NCBI RefSeq assembly: GCF_029094505.1
Contig: NZ_CP119108.1
Coordinates: 2,170,001-2,234,000 of the forward strand
DNA from: Microbacterium horticulturae
Lineage (GTDB): Bacteria > Actinomycetota > Actinomycetes > Actinomycetales > Microbacteriaceae
Length of the DNA stretch: 64,000 nucleotides
Reading direction: 5' to 3'
Each line of letters opens with the position of its first letter. Position 1 is the stretch's first letter. The notes beneath the pieces are model-generated. The model saw only the letters and a list, made by a program, of their open reading frames with translations. It had not been told where the DNA came from and made no database searches. Positions 1 to 11,494 of the stretch are shown here, in pieces. A program made the position numbers and the translations under genes.

Positions 1-573
1 GTGCTGCTGACCGCGGCGCTGTCGATCTTCCTGTTCCTCGCGCTCTGTGCGGCGCTCGTGCTGATCGTGGTCTCCCTGCGGCATCCATCCACCACCGCCC
101 TTCTGGTCGCGGGCATCCTCGTCGTCATCGCGCTGGTCATCGTCGCCCTCGCCCCGGTGAACGTCCCCGCGATCATGGGCGTCATCCTCACCGCCCTGGG
201 CATCGCCGTCGCCGTCATCGGCGGCAACCCGGTGGCTCGGCGCCTGTTGGAGATCGCCGCGGGCGCGCGCGTGCGTGAGACGGAAGACGGCGGGATCGTG
301 GTGGTGGCGCAGGAGAAGGATGCCGCGCCCGAAGCCCCGCGCACTCTGATGCGCGGGGGCACGGTGATCGGATATCTCGAGCGACTCGCCGCAGTGATCT
401 CCATCGTCGTCGGATATCCCGAAGCCATCGCCGTCGTCGTGGCGATCAAGGGCATCGGCCGGTTCTCCGAGCTGGGTGAGCCCGAGACGCGGGAGCGCTT
501 CATCATCGGCACCCTCGCCAGTCTCGTCTGGGCATGCGCGGTCGGCGCGCTGCTGCGCCTTGCCGTGTGGTGA
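1..573 (+). CDS. Integral membrane protein of unknown function, possibly cut at its 5' end
   Basis: The reading frame opens with GTG at the first base of the window, so the true start may lie upstream. The 190 residues show three closely packed hydrophobic segments (about 3-26, 31-51 and 54-75), a charged cytoplasmic stretch around 80-115 (with RVRETEDGG and AQEKDAAPEAP), and two further hydrophobic segments near 125-150 and 167-188. I recognise no enzymatic motif. It converges tail-to-tail with the SatD-family gene with only 2 nt between the stop codons, so the two are transcribed separately. A small membrane protein encoded beside a SatD protein suggests a shared role, but that is inference from position only. 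Confidence 0.75.
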   Translation: MLLTAALSIFLFLALCAALVLIVVSLRHPSTTALLVAGILVVIALVIVALAPVNVPAIMGVILTALGIAVAVIGGNPVARRLLEIAAGARVRETEDGGIVVVAQEKDAAPEAPRTLMRGGTVIGYLERLAAVISIVVGYPEAIAVVVAIKGIGRFSELGEPETRERFIIGTLASLVWACAVGALLRLAVW

Positions 574-575
574 GC

Positions 576-1229
576 TCAGCCCCGCAGCAGCCGAAAGCCC
601 TCCACCACGGCATTCGCCCCTGACGACGCCAGCGCCTGCGACACCGCGGACTGCGTGATCCCTTCGGCTGCGGCGAGTGCACGCTGGGTGGCGCCGACGC
701 AGCGGCCATAGGTGAGCCGCCGCGAGCGCTCGCTCATCTGGGCGACCAGGTGATCGCGGGCGAGAAGATAGGCGTTGACCACTCGCAGATCGTCACCGTC
801 TTCTGACGCGGCACCGGACGAGACCGCGTCAGATGACCAGCGCGCCACCTGCGTGCGTGCCGATGCAACGGCGCTCGCTGCGAGAGCCTCGACGTCTTCG
901 ATCGCGGCCCGGGCGGCCCACCAGGCGGTCCCCTCGGAGATACCTCCGGACGCGGATGGAATCTCTCCCGCCTCGCCCAGACCGACGCCGAACCGGCACT
1001 CGATACCGTCGGGCAGTGCGAGCTGGAACAGCAGGGTCGCCAGCAATGCGGCATCCCGGTGTGGATAGACGCCCTGCATCTCATCGCCGACGATGGGGTG
1101 CAGCGGCACGTCGACCGGCGGCCCGTCCTCGGTGAGCCTCTGCAGAACACCGTCAATCGTTCGCTGCGCCGAAGTACGGTCGGCGATGCGTCGGGAGCCG
1201 ACGATGTCCACGATCACTGCGACAGCCAT
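576..1229 (-). CDS. SatD family protein
   Basis: This 217-residue protein has the SatD-family layout. The N-terminus VAVIVDIVGSRRIADR is the usual D-x-x-x-S-R opening, followed by IVGDEMQGVY and RFGVGLGE. The C-terminal 45 residues (around ATQRALAAAEGITQSAVSQAL) read as a helix-turn-helix. SatD was named from a streptococcal acid-tolerance/secretion locus; its biochemical activity is not established to my knowledge. The helix-turn-helix and an AT-rich set of inverted repeats just upstream suggest a DNA-binding, possibly self-regulating protein (inference). The ATG is supported by a TACGCT hexamer exactly 6 nt upstream, as for many leaderless genes in this window. Confidence 0.8.
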   Translation of the reverse strand: MAVAVIVDIVGSRRIADRTSAQRTIDGVLQRLTEDGPPVDVPLHPIVGDEMQGVYPHRDAALLATLLFQLALPDGIECRFGVGLGEAGEIPSASGGISEGTAWWAARAAIEDVEALAASAVASARTQVARWSSDAVSSGAASEDGDDLRVVNAYLLARDHLVAQMSERSRRLTYGRCVGATQRALAAAEGITQSAVSQALASSGANAVVEGFRLLRG

Positions 1230-1235
1230 GCAATG

Positions 1236-1241
1236 AGCGTA
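1236..1241 (-). promoter_or_regulatory. Predicted -10 element of the satD-like gene
   Basis: On the minus strand TACGCT lies 6 nt from the ATG, so transcription would start at or next to the start codon and the mRNA would be leaderless. The preceding bases (TATAAGTGA) are AT-rich. Confidence 0.55.
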
Positions 1242-1244
1242 TCA

Positions 1245-1296
1245 CTTATATTGGGCGATAATGAGCTTTCGGCTTATCAAACGCGAACCATAAGCC
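1245..1296. promoter_or_regulatory. Candidate operator: AT-rich inverted repeats upstream of the satD-like gene
   Basis: GGCTTAT (1271-1277) and ATAAGCC (1290-1296) form a perfect 7-bp inverted repeat with a 12-nt gap. Nearer the promoter TTAT (1246-1249) faces ATAA (1258-1261). These four half-sites stand out against the surrounding high-GC DNA and would cover the -35 and upstream region of the satD promoter. Binding by SatD itself is a guess. Confidence 0.4.
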
Positions 1297-1342
1297 GGTC
1301 ACGCCGCCGTCGTGCGACCCTTCACTCACATCAGCAGGCGGA

Positions 1343-3704
<2,362 letters not shown>

Positions 3705-3708
<4 letters not shown>

Positions 3709-4898
3709 GCGTTGTCCTTCATGTCGGATGCCGCGACCTCGGAGAGAGCGGCGGAGAACAGGGTGGTGAATTCATCGACCTCGGCATCGCCGATCGTGTA
3801 CGCGGGCGCGATGCGGATCACATCGGCCGTCGGCGCATTGACGATCAGGCCGCGGCGCTGGGCGGCATCCCGCACCTCGCCGGCGACGGGCGCCGACAGG
3901 GTCATCCCGATCAGCAGACCCGCACCGCGAGTGCCGGTGACCAGCGGCAGACCCTCGACAGCGGCACGCAGCTGGGCGCCGCGGTCGGTGACGTTCTGCA
4001 GCAGGCCGGTGTCTTCGATCTCGGCGAGCACGGCGCTGCCCACAGCGGTGGCCAGCGGATTGCCACCGAACGTCGAGTTGTGCGTGCCCGGGAAGAAGAG
4101 ATCATGGTCGCCGAAGGTCACCAGTGCCCCGAGCGGGAAGCCGGCGGCGATGCCCTTGGCCAGGCTCATAGCATCGGGCACGATGCCCTCCCGCTGGAAC
4201 GCGAACCACTCCCCCGTGCGCCCGACGCCGGTCTGCACCTCATCGACGATGAGCAGTGCGCCGTGCGCGGTCGTGAGCTCCCGTGCGCGTTTGAGGAAGC
4301 CGTCCGGCAACGGCACGACGCCCGCCTCGCCTTGGACGGGCTCGACGACGAGGGCGGCGACGGTGTCGTCGATGCCGGCCTCGAGCGCCTCGATCGTCGG
4401 ATCGATGTGCGCCACGTCGGGCAGCAGCGGCTGGAACGGGTCCTGGTAGAGGGGCTTGGGCGTGAGCGACAGAGACCCCATTGTCCGCCCGTGGAAGGCG
4501 CCGTTCAGGCTCACGATCGTGCGCTTGCCGGTCTTGTGCGCGTGCAGCCGCGCGAGCTTGATCGCAGTCTCGTTGGCTTCGGATCCGGAGTTCGCGAAGA
4601 ACACGTGCCCACGCTCGCCGGTGCCCGCCAGGCGCTTGAGGCGTGCGGCCAGCTCGAGCTGCTGCGGCGTGGCGAAGTAGTTCGACACGTGCGCCAGCGT
4701 CGCGGCCTGTCGTGAGACGGCGTCGACGAACACCGGGTGCGCGTGACCGAGTGCGTTCACCGCGATGCCGCCGAGGAAGTCGAGGTAGCGGGTGCCGTCG
4801 GCGTCCCATACGTGCGAGCCCTCGCCGCGGACGAGCAGCGCGAGCCGTCCGCCGAGGTTGAGCAGATCGCGGGAGGCTTCATCCTGCCATGTGGTCAT
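3705..4898 (-). CDS. argD: Acetylornithine aminotransferase
   Basis: ArgD is the PLP-dependent transaminase that converts N-acetylglutamate semialdehyde to N-acetylornithine; in many bacteria it also serves lysine synthesis. The protein has 397 residues from MTTWQDEAS, with the PLP-binding lysine in [15 protein letters not shown], the preceding [15 protein letters not shown] and the phosphate-contact region [16 protein letters not shown]. The open frame runs about 120 nt further upstream, but that part is a shadow of argB; the chosen ATG overlaps the argB stop as ATGA. Confidence 0.95.
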
Positions 4899-5800
4899 TG
4901 CGCGACCACCTCCGTTCCGATGCCGTGCTGGGTGAAGAGTTCGACGAGCACCGAGTGCGGCACGCGTCCGTCGATGATGGCCGCCGTGTCGACGCCGGAC
5001 TCGACCGCGTCGAGGCATGCGCGCATCTTGGGGATCATGCCTGATTCCAGTCGCGGCATCATCTCGCGCAGCTCGGTCGCGGTCAGGTGCGAGACGAGCG
5101 AGTCGCGGTTCGGCCAGTCGGCGTACAGGCCCGGCACGTCGGTGAGGACCACGAGCTTCGTGGCGTTCAGCGCTGTAGCGAGTGCGGCGGCCGCGGCATC
5201 CGCGTTCACGTTCAACGAGTGCCCCGGATTGTCGAGATCGGGCGCGATCGATGAGACGACGGGGATGCGGCCGGCGGCGAGGTGGTCGAGGATGGGCTGC
5301 GGATCGACCTGCACGACGTCGCCCACCCGGCCGAGGTCATGCTCGACACCGTCGATGACGACGCCGCGGCGGCGGCCGCCGAAAAGCCCCGCGTCTTCGC
5401 CCGACAGCCCGGTGGCGATCGGTCCGTGGGCGTTGATCTTCGCGACCAGCTGCGGGTTGATCTGACCGGTCAGCACCATGCGCACGACCGAGATGGCCTC
5501 GGTCGAGGTGACCCGGTAGCCGCCCTTGAACTCACTGGGGATCGCAAGTCGGTCGAGCATCGACGAGATCTGTGGGCCGCCGCCGTGCACCACCACCGGC
5601 TGCACGCCGACGTAGCGCAGGTACGCTATGTCGGCGGCGAACGCCTCTTGCAGCTCGTCGGAGACCATAGCGTTTCCGCCGTACTTGATCACGATGATCT
5701 GATCGCGGAAGCGCCGAAGCCACGGAAGCGACTCGACGAGGGTCAGCGCCTTGGCCGAGGCCTTCGCGGGGTCGGTGCGCTGCAGGTCGATCTCGCTCAT
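4895..5800 (-). CDS. argB: Acetylglutamate kinase
   Basis: ArgB phosphorylates N-acetylglutamate, usually the arginine-feedback-controlled step in organisms with the ArgJ cycle. The 301-residue protein shows the amino-acid-kinase signatures [20 protein letters not shown] and a late nucleotide-binding segment [15 protein letters not shown]. An N-terminal extension of about 30 residues before the kinase core is the kind of helix found in arginine-sensitive hexameric enzymes (family knowledge; sensitivity here is inferred). It overlaps argJ upstream and argD downstream by 4 nt each. Confidence 0.95.
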   Translation of the reverse strand: MSEIDLQRTDPAKASAKALTLVESLPWLRRFRDQIIVIKYGGNAMVSDELQEAFAADIAYLRYVGVQPVVVHGGGPQISSMLDRLAIPSEFKGGYRVTSTEAISVVRMVLTGQINPQLVAKINAHGPIATGLSGEDAGLFGGRRRGVVIDGVEHDLGRVGDVVQVDPQPILDHLAAGRIPVVSSIAPDLDNPGHSLNVNADAAAAALATALNATKLVVLTDVPGLYADWPNRDSLVSHLTATELREMMPRLESGMIPKMRACLDAVESGVDTAAIIDGRVPHSVLVELFTQHGIGTEVVAQ

Positions 5801-6954
5801 GAGGAGTACGCGCTGTTCTCGTGGACGTAGTCGTGCGTGAGGTCGTTCGTGAGGATCGTCGCGGTGGCCTCGCCGGTCTTCAGATCGATGACCACGTGGG
5901 TGGCACGCGGTGTCAGGTCGACGTCGTCACGGGGCGCGTCCGGCCCGCCCTCGGTGCACACCCGGACCCCGTTCATCCACACGTCGGTGTCGTAGGGGTC
6001 GAAATCGGCCCGAGTGGTACCGATGGCCGCCAGCACGCGACCCCAGTTCGGGTCGTTGCCGAAGATCGCCGCCTTGAACAGGTTGTTGCGGGCCACCGAG
6101 CGGCCCACCTCGACGGCGTCGGACTCGGATGCCGCGTGCCGCACCTCGATCGTGATGTCGTGGCTGGCGCCCTCGGCATCGCCCTGCAGCTTGCGGGCGA
6201 GCTCTTGACAGAGGTCGGTGAGCTCGGCGGTGAACGCCTCGAGATCGGGCGTCACCTCGGAGGCGCCCGATGCCAGCAGGGTCACCTGGTCGTTGGTCGA
6301 CATGCAGCCGTCGGAGTCGAGCCGGTCGAAGCTCACCCCGGTGGCTGCCCGCAGCGCGGCGTCGGCCTGCGCGGCGTCGATCGCCGCGTCGGTCGTGATG
6401 ACGACGAGCATCGTGGCAAGGCCCGGCGCCAGCATCCCGGCTCCCTTCGCCATGCCGCCGATCGTCCACCCGGAGCGGGTGCGCACGGCGGTCTTGCTCA
6501 CGGTGTCGGTGGTCATGATGGCGGATGCCGCGGCTTCGCCCCCGTCGGCGGAGAGCGCCGCGACGCCCTTCGTGACGCCGTCGAGGACCTTGGCGCGGAA
6601 GGCCTCGTCACCGAAGCCGATGAGCCCGGTCGAGCAGACGAGGATGTCGCCCGCGCTCACCCCGAGCAGCTCCGCCGCCTTCTCGGCGGTCTGGTGCGTG
6701 GTCTGGAAGCCGAAGCTGCCGGTGAAGCAGTTCGCTCCGCCCGAGTTGAGCACGACCGCCTCGACGACGCCGTCGCCGACGGCCTGCTCCGACCAGAGGA
6801 TCGGATTCGCCTTGGCGCGGTTGCTGGTGAAGACGGCCGCCCCGACCTTGGCGGGGCCGCGGTTGACCACGACTGCCACGTCGGGTCTGCCGGTGGATTT
6901 GAGACCCACGGCGACGCCGGCCGCCTCGAACCCCTTCGCTGCGGTGACGGTCAC
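5797..6954 (-). CDS. argJ: Bifunctional ornithine acetyltransferase / N-acetylglutamate synthase
   Basis: ArgJ transfers the acetyl group from N-acetylornithine back to glutamate, giving the economical cyclic pathway; the bifunctional form can also use acetyl-CoA. The proenzyme has 385 residues and contains the self-cleavage motif [14 protein letters not shown], where the chain is cut before the Thr that becomes the nucleophile. Start is GTG, forming a GTGA overlap with the argC stop. A gene for a separate ArgE deacetylase is not expected with this pathway, and none is present here. Confidence 0.95.
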   Translation of the reverse strand: MTVTAAKGFEAAGVAVGLKSTGRPDVAVVVNRGPAKVGAAVFTSNRAKANPILWSEQAVGDGVVEAVVLNSGGANCFTGSFGFQTTHQTAEKAAELLGVSAGDILVCSTGLIGFGDEAFRAKVLDGVTKGVAALSADGGEAAASAIMTTDTVSKTAVRTRSGWTIGGMAKGAGMLAPGLATMLVVITTDAAIDAAQADAALRAATGVSFDRLDSDGCMSTNDQVTLLASGASEVTPDLEAFTAELTDLCQELARKLQGDAEGASHDITIEVRHAASESDAVEVGRSVARNNLFKAAIFGNDPNWGRVLAAIGTTRADFDPYDTDVWMNGVRVCTEGGPDAPRDDVDLTPRATHVVIDLKTGEATATILTNDLTHDYVHENSAYSS

Positions 6955-7994
6955 GGTGCGACTCCGTTCACGGTGAGGGCGCGGCCTTCGTCGAGATCCA
7001 GCGCGATGTTCATGGACTGCACGGCCGCACCGGCCGTGCCCTTGACGAGATTGTCGACCGCGGTGACGACGGTGACGCGGTTCACGTCGCGGTCGATGTG
7101 CAGCCCCATCAGCGCCGTGTTCGCGCCGATGACGTCGGCCGTGCGCGGATACACGCCCTCAGGCAGCAGCTGCACGAACGTCTCGCCGGCATACGCGTGC
7201 TCCCACGCGCCACGGATGTCGGCATCGGTGACGCCGGGGGCGATGCGTGCCGAGCAGGTGGCCAGGATGCCGCGGGCCATGGGCACGATCACCGGGGTGA
7301 AGGAGAGGTGCACGTCGGCGGCGCCCGCCGCCCGGAGAGCCTGGGCGACTTCGGGGATGTGCCGATGGACGCTCCCGACGGAGTACGGGCTCGCAGATCC
7401 GAGGATCTCACTGCCCAGCAGATGCGGTTTGAGACTCTTGCCGGCGCCGGATGGCCCGACCGCGAGCACCGCGACGAGGTCGGTCGCGTCGATCACGCCG
7501 GCGGCGACGCCGGGCGCCAGCGAGAGCGCGACGGTCGAGGCGTTGCAGCCGGGGGCCGCGATCCGGGTCGCGCCCACGAGGTTCGCACGCTGTTTGCCGG
7601 TCGCCGTCGGCAGTTCGGGAACCCCGTACGCCCACGGCTCGTGGAAGTCACCGCCGTAGAACGCGTCCCACGCCGCGTGCGAGACGAGCCGGTGGTCGGC
7701 GCCGGCGTCGATGACCAGCCCGACGTCGGTGAGCGCGTCGGTGTACTGGCCGGACTGTCCGTGCGGCAGCGCGAGGAAGACGATGTCGTGGCCGGCGAGG
7801 ATCTCGGGTGTCGTGTCTTGCAGGGTCAGATGCGACAGCGAACGCAGATGCGGCTGGTGCGCTACAAGCGGCTGCCCGGCATTCGAGTGCGCGGTGACCG
7901 TGCGGATGTCGATGTCGGGGTGTGCGGCGAGAATGCGGAGGATCTCTCCTCCCGCATAGCCGGAGGCGCCGGAGACGGCGACCGAATAGGTCAT
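6951..7994 (-). CDS. argC: N-acetyl-gamma-glutamyl-phosphate reductase
   Basis: ArgC reduces N-acetylglutamyl phosphate with NADPH. The 347-residue protein opens with the dinucleotide-fold motif [13 protein letters not shown], and its active-site cysteine is in [12 protein letters not shown]. It is the first large gene of the operon. Upstream lies AGAAGA, which could serve as a weak ribosome-binding site, and a TAAGGT hexamer exactly 6 nt before the ATG that resembles the leaderless promoters elsewhere. A second, more distant promoter-like site precedes a small arginine-rich reading frame (see 8091-8183), so the operon may have two starts. Confidence 0.95.
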   Translation of the reverse strand: MTYSVAVSGASGYAGGEILRILAAHPDIDIRTVTAHSNAGQPLVAHQPHLRSLSHLTLQDTTPEILAGHDIVFLALPHGQSGQYTDALTDVGLVIDAGADHRLVSHAAWDAFYGGDFHEPWAYGVPELPTATGKQRANLVGATRIAAPGCNASTVALSLAPGVAAGVIDATDLVAVLAVGPSGAGKSLKPHLLGSEILGSASPYSVGSVHRHIPEVAQALRAAGAADVHLSFTPVIVPMARGILATCSARIAPGVTDADIRGAWEHAYAGETFVQLLPEGVYPRTADVIGANTALMGLHIDRDVNRVTVVTAVDNLVKGTAGAAVQSMNIALDLDEGRALTVNGVAP

Positions 7995-8000
7995 TCTTCT

Positions 8001-8006
8001 ACCTTA
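8001..8006 (-). promoter_or_regulatory. Possible proximal -10 element of argC
   Basis: TAAGGT lies 6 nt from the argC ATG on the minus strand. It fits the TANNNT-N6-start pattern, but the intervening AGAAGA could equally be a ribosome-binding site on a longer leader mRNA. Confidence 0.35.
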
Positions 8007-8018
8007 GTTTCTGGGATC

Positions 8019-8077
8019 GCCGGGGCTGAGCCGGCACGGACCGATGACGGCGACGCCCTTCCCGCCCCGAGGGACGG
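8019..8077 (-). promoter_or_regulatory. Hairpins in the argC leader
   Basis: Two stem-loops lie between the small leader frame and argC. CCGCCC/GGACGG (8062-8077) closes a 4-nt loop with one G-U pair. GCCGG/CCGGC (8019-8035) closes a 7-nt loop. Neither is followed by a run of T. They are candidates for attenuator structures if the upstream peptide senses arginyl-tRNA; that role is inference. Confidence 0.3.
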
Positions 8078-8090
8078 AATGCAGCATCGC

Positions 8091-8171
8091 CTAGAGTCGG
8101 CGGTCGCCCAGACGTCGACGCGCGCAACCGAGGCTCACACGGAGCTGCTCGAGGTTCGCGGCCGAAGGCAT
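8091..8171 (-). CDS. Candidate arginine-rich leader peptide of the arg operon (26 residues)
   Basis: A short frame of 26 codons begins MPSAANLEQL and ends ARRRLGDRRL then TAG. Six of the 26 residues are arginine, five of them in the last nine positions (RRR and RR), using CGT, CGA and CGC codons. It lies in the otherwise empty 220-bp gap between the dienelactone hydrolase gene and argC, on the same strand as argC and 96 nt before its ATG. A TATCGT hexamer lies exactly 6 nt before its ATG, the arrangement seen at about 20 leaderless genes here. Arginine codons in a leader of the arginine operon suggest ribosome-mediated attenuation. Against this: Arg codons are frequent in GC-rich DNA by chance, and no strong terminator follows. 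Confidence 0.45.
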   Translation of the reverse strand: MPSAANLEQLRVSLGCARRRLGDRRL

Positions 8172-8177
8172 GGCCCG

Positions 8178-8183
8178 ACGATA
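8178..8183 (-). promoter_or_regulatory. Predicted distal -10 element of the arg operon
   Basis: TATCGT lies 6 nt from the ATG of the arginine-rich leader frame, predicting an mRNA that starts at or next to that ATG with about 177 nt before argC. Confidence 0.45.
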
Positions 8184-8215
8184 GCCGCCGGGGCGCGGCA
8201 TCCGCAAATCGTGTG

Positions 8216-8956
8216 TCACAGATGAAGCGCGAGGAACGCGTTCGTGCGGTCCCATGCGTCGGCGGCCGCATCGGCGTCGTACCGCAGGCCGGCGTCGTTG
8301 AAGAACGCGTGTTCGGCGCGGTCGTACACGACCGCGGTGAAATCGACGCCCGCGGCCGTCATGTCACGTCGCACCGTCGGCAGAGCGTCCATCAGCGCCG
8401 CGTCCTTGCCGCCGTACAGCGCCAGCACCGCGCCCTGGATGCTCGGCATGCGGCTCTCGTCGGGTGCCGTGCCGTAGAACGGCACCGCGGCACGAACACG
8501 GTCGTCGGCTGCCGCCAGAAGGAACGCGTAGGTGCCGCCGAAGCAGAAGCCCACCGTCCCGACGCGTCCGTCGACGCCCGGCTGCTCGTCGAGCCAATCG
8601 ATCGCCGCCGTGAGGGCGCCGACCGCCCACCCGGCGTACTCGGGGGCACGACCGCCGGCGAGCGCCTCGCGCATGCGCGGCTGCGCCGCGGTGCGCGCGG
8701 CCTCGTCGGTGGAGTTCATGAGCGCGAACAGTTCCTGCCCCATCGCCGGCGCAACACCGGCATGGCTCAGGATGTCGGGCGCTATGACCACATAGCCCTC
8801 GCCGGCGAACCGATCGGCGACGGCGCGGATGTGGTCGGTGAGCCCCCAGATCTCGTGGATCACGACGAGCCCCCCGCGCGCCTCGCCCGCGGGGCGGGCC
8901 ACGTGGGCGTCGAACGTCGTTCCGTCGGGGACGGTGAGCATCAGCGTCTCAGGCAT
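8216..8956 (-). CDS. Dienelactone hydrolase family protein
   Basis: This is an alpha/beta hydrolase of 246 residues. It shows the dienelactone hydrolase pattern: HEIWGL near residue 35 supplies the conserved Glu of the active site, the nucleophile is a cysteine in VGFCFGGTYAF (Cys instead of Ser is typical of carboxymethylenebutenolidases), and the late AEHAFFND supplies the histidine. The natural substrate cannot be read from the sequence; there is no aromatic-degradation gene nearby, so a general esterase role is as likely as ring-cleavage metabolism. TAGCGT 6 nt before the ATG indicates its own leaderless transcript. Confidence 0.87.
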   Translation of the reverse strand: MPETLMLTVPDGTTFDAHVARPAGEARGGLVVIHEIWGLTDHIRAVADRFAGEGYVVIAPDILSHAGVAPAMGQELFALMNSTDEAARTAAQPRMREALAGGRAPEYAGWAVGALTAAIDWLDEQPGVDGRVGTVGFCFGGTYAFLLAAADDRVRAAVPFYGTAPDESRMPSIQGAVLALYGGKDAALMDALPTVRRDMTAAGVDFTAVVYDRAEHAFFNDAGLRYDADAAADAWDRTNAFLALHL

Positions 8957-8962
8957 ACTCTC

Positions 8963-8968
8963 ACGCTA
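8963..8968 (-). promoter_or_regulatory. Predicted -10 element of the dienelactone hydrolase gene
   Basis: TAGCGT on the minus strand, 6 nt from the ATG, in the 27-nt gap after pheT. Confidence 0.5.
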
Positions 8969-8983
8969 GCGCGGCGTCGGCGG

Positions 8984-11494
8984 TCAGTCGCGGATCTTCG
9001 CGCCGAAGCGCTCGGCCGCACGCTCCACGCCCTGCAGTTTCGCCGCGGTCGCCTCGGCCGCCGTCAGCGTCCGGTCGACGGCGCGGAACAGCAGCGCGAA
9101 CGTCAGGCTCTTCGTTCCCTCGGGAACGCCCTGCCCACGGTAGTCGTCGACGAGGCGCAGCGATTCGAGCAGCGCGCCGCTGCCGTCTTCGAGCGCACGG
9201 CGCACGGCGCCGGCCGGCACCTCCACCGGCACGACGAGCGACACGTCCTGCGTGGCCGCCGTCTGCGTGGACAGGGATGCCGCGGCCACCGGCTCGCCGG
9301 CCGCGCCCAGCAGCGCATCCAGGTCGAGCTCGGCGACATACACTCGCCCATTCAGGTCGGCGTCGGCGGCGACCTGAGGCAGCAGCTCACCCGCATAGCC
9401 GATCTCGCGGCCGGCGACGCTCAGCACCGCAGTGCGGCCCGGGTGCAGCGCCGCGCGCTCCCCCTGGGCGACCTCGAGGTCCACTCCCGCCGCGGCAGCG
9501 ATCACCCTGACGACGTCGAGCGCGTCGGCGAGGTCGATGGGCACGGCCGGCTGCTCCGGCTGCTTAGCGATGCGATTGCCGGCCAGAAGGACCGCACCAT
9601 GGCGGGGCTGGGACGGCAGGGCTGCATCCAGCGCCGCGAGAGTGGCCTCGTCGGGGCGCTGCGCGGGCGGCGGCACCTCGTCGGTGCCGTACTCCACGCC
9701 CGGCTCGGGCAGGAACACCGACCCGAGTTCGAACAGGGCGAGGTCGGTGAGCCCGCGGGACAGATTGCGGTGCGCAACCTGCAGAAGCCCCGGCACCAGC
9801 GAACGGCGCAGGGACGGCGCATGCCCGTCGAGCGGGTTGGCCAGCGTGATGCTCGGCAGGTGCTCGCCGGTGGCCGAGCCGTGCAGATCGTTCTGCTCGG
9901 CGGTCGTGAAGGGGAACGACGGCGTCTCGACCAGACCGGCCGCGGCCAGGGCATTCGCGACGCGACGCCGACCCTTCTGGCTCGGCGTCCAGCCGCGGCC
10001 CGACGGAGGCGTGGGCAGCACCGAGGGCACGCGGTCCAGCCCGACGATGCGGGCCACCTCCTCGGTCAGCGTCCACTTGTCGGTCAAGTCCGGACGCCAC
10101 GACGGCGGGGTGACCAGCCAGTGGTCGCCCGCGTCGAAGACGTCGCAGCCGATCGTGGTCAGGGCCTCGGCGGTCTCGTCATCCGCGTAGTCGACCCCCA
10201 CCAGCGCCGGGGCGAAGGGCTTGGGCAGGGCGATCGCCTCACGCTCGTAGGAGGCGAACAGCGCGCCGCCGGTCTCGGTGTCGAGCGTGCCGCCGGCCAG
10301 CTCCACCATCAGGTCGGCCACGCGGCGTGCAGCGATGAACGGGACGAGCGGATCGACGCCGCGCTCGAAGCGCCGTGACGCCTCGCTGGGCAGCTTGTGG
10401 CGCCGGGCGGTGCGGGCGATGGTCACCGGGTCGAACACGGCCGCCTCGATGAGGACGTTGGTCGTCTCGGATCCCATCTCGGTGGTGGCGCCGCCCATGA
10501 CGCCGGCCAGGCCGATGGGGCCCGAGCCGTCGGTGATGAGCAGGTCTTCGGGGTCCAGCGCGCGCACCTGGTCGTCGAGGGTGGTGAGCTTCTCACCCGG
10601 CCGCGCGCGACGCACGGTGATGCCCTCGGTCAGCTTGTCGAGGTCGTAGCCGTGGATGGGATTGCCGAGCTCGAGCATCACGTAGTTCGTGATGTCGACG
10701 AGGATCGAGATCGAGCGGATGCCGGCCAGCACGAGACGGGCGATCATCCACGGGGGCGTCGGGGATGAGGCATCCACCCCCCGCACGATGCGCGCGACGA
10801 ACTCCGTCGCGCCGACGTTGCCGCGGATCGGGGCGTCGTCGACGACGGCGACCGAGAAGCCGCCCTCGGGCTGTTCGAGTTGCGCCCACTCTCGCACGCC
10901 CGGGTCGCGGAACGCGCTGCCGGTGGCGTGCGCATACTCGCGCGCCACGCCACGCAGACTCAGCGCGTAGCCGCGGTCGGGCGTGACATTGATCTCGGCG
11001 GCGACGTCGTCGAGGCCGAGCAGGCTGACGGCGTCGCTGCCCACCGGCGCGTCGATGCCCAGGTCGGCCAGCCGCAGGATGCCGCTGTGCTCGTCGCCGA
11101 GCCCGAGCTCGCGAGCCGACGCGATCATGCCGTCGGAGACGTGGCCGTAGGTCTTGCGCGCCGCGATCGGGAACGGGCCGGGCAGCACGGCGCCTGGCAG
11201 CGTCACCACGACCTTGTCGCCGACGCCGAAATTGTGCGCACCGCACACTATTCCGCGTACGCCGCCGTTCGCCTCGCCGACGTCGACCTGGCACCAGTTG
11301 ACGGTCTTGCCGTTGGTCTGCGGCTCACCGGTCATCTCGAGCACCTGCCCGACCACCACCGGGCCCGACACCTCGAAGCGGTGCACGTCCTCCTCTTCGA
11401 AGCCGACCGACACCAGCGACGCCAGGACGTCCTCCGCAGTCGCCTCCGGCGCCACATCGACGTATTCACGCAGCCACGAGAGCGGGACGCGCAT
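8984..11494 (-). CDS. pheT: Phenylalanine--tRNA ligase beta subunit
   Basis: PheT forms the alpha2-beta2 synthetase with PheS. The 836-residue protein starts [14 protein letters not shown] and contains, in order, an OB-fold tRNA-binding domain (about 40-160), the B3/B4 editing region, a B5 helix-turn-helix-like domain near 420-490, a catalytic-like core, and a C-terminal anticodon-binding fold ending near the stop. The frame is open upstream through pheS, but the true ATG shares one base with the pheS stop (TGATG), giving translational coupling and equal subunit supply. Confidence 0.96.
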   Translation of the reverse strand: MRVPLSWLREYVDVAPEATAEDVLASLVSVGFEEEDVHRFEVSGPVVVGQVLEMTGEPQTNGKTVNWCQVDVGEANGGVRGIVCGAHNFGVGDKVVVTLPGAVLPGPFPIAARKTYGHVSDGMIASARELGLGDEHSGILRLADLGIDAPVGSDAVSLLGLDDVAAEINVTPDRGYALSLRGVAREYAHATGSAFRDPGVREWAQLEQPEGGFSVAVVDDAPIRGNVGATEFVARIVRGVDASSPTPPWMIARLVLAGIRSISILVDITNYVMLELGNPIHGYDLDKLTEGITVRRARPGEKLTTLDDQVRALDPEDLLITDGSGPIGLAGVMGGATTEMGSETTNVLIEAAVFDPVTIARTARRHKLPSEASRRFERGVDPLVPFIAARRVADLMVELAGGTLDTETGGALFASYEREAIALPKPFAPALVGVDYADDETAEALTTIGCDVFDAGDHWLVTPPSWRPDLTDKWTLTEEVARIVGLDRVPSVLPTPPSGRGWTPSQKGRRRVANALAAAGLVETPSFPFTTAEQNDLHGSATGEHLPSITLANPLDGHAPSLRRSLVPGLLQVAHRNLSRGLTDLALFELGSVFLPEPGVEYGTDEVPPPAQRPDEATLAALDAALPSQPRHGAVLLAGNRIAKQPEQPAVPIDLADALDVVRVIAAAAGVDLEVAQGERAALHPGRTAVLSVAGREIGYAGELLPQVAADADLNGRVYVAELDLDALLGAAGEPVAAASLSTQTAATQDVSLVVPVEVPAGAVRRALEDGSGALLESLRLVDDYRGQGVPEGTKSLTFALLFRAVDRTLTAAEATAAKLQGVERAAERFGAKIRD

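Noticed and set aside
5821..7659. Very long plus-strand frame (612 codons) opposite argJ/argC, with others like it opposite argH and pheT
   Set aside because: High-GC coding DNA leaves the antisense frame open; residues are His/Arg/Gly/Val-rich with no domain, and the minus strand encodes well-conserved enzymes there.
7999..8271. A 90-codon frame on the minus strand upstream of argC
   Set aside because: It runs into the 3' end of the dienelactone hydrolase gene, has shadow-type Arg/Pro/Ser composition, and has no promoter or ribosome-binding site. The shorter 26-codon frame inside it, in another register, fits better.
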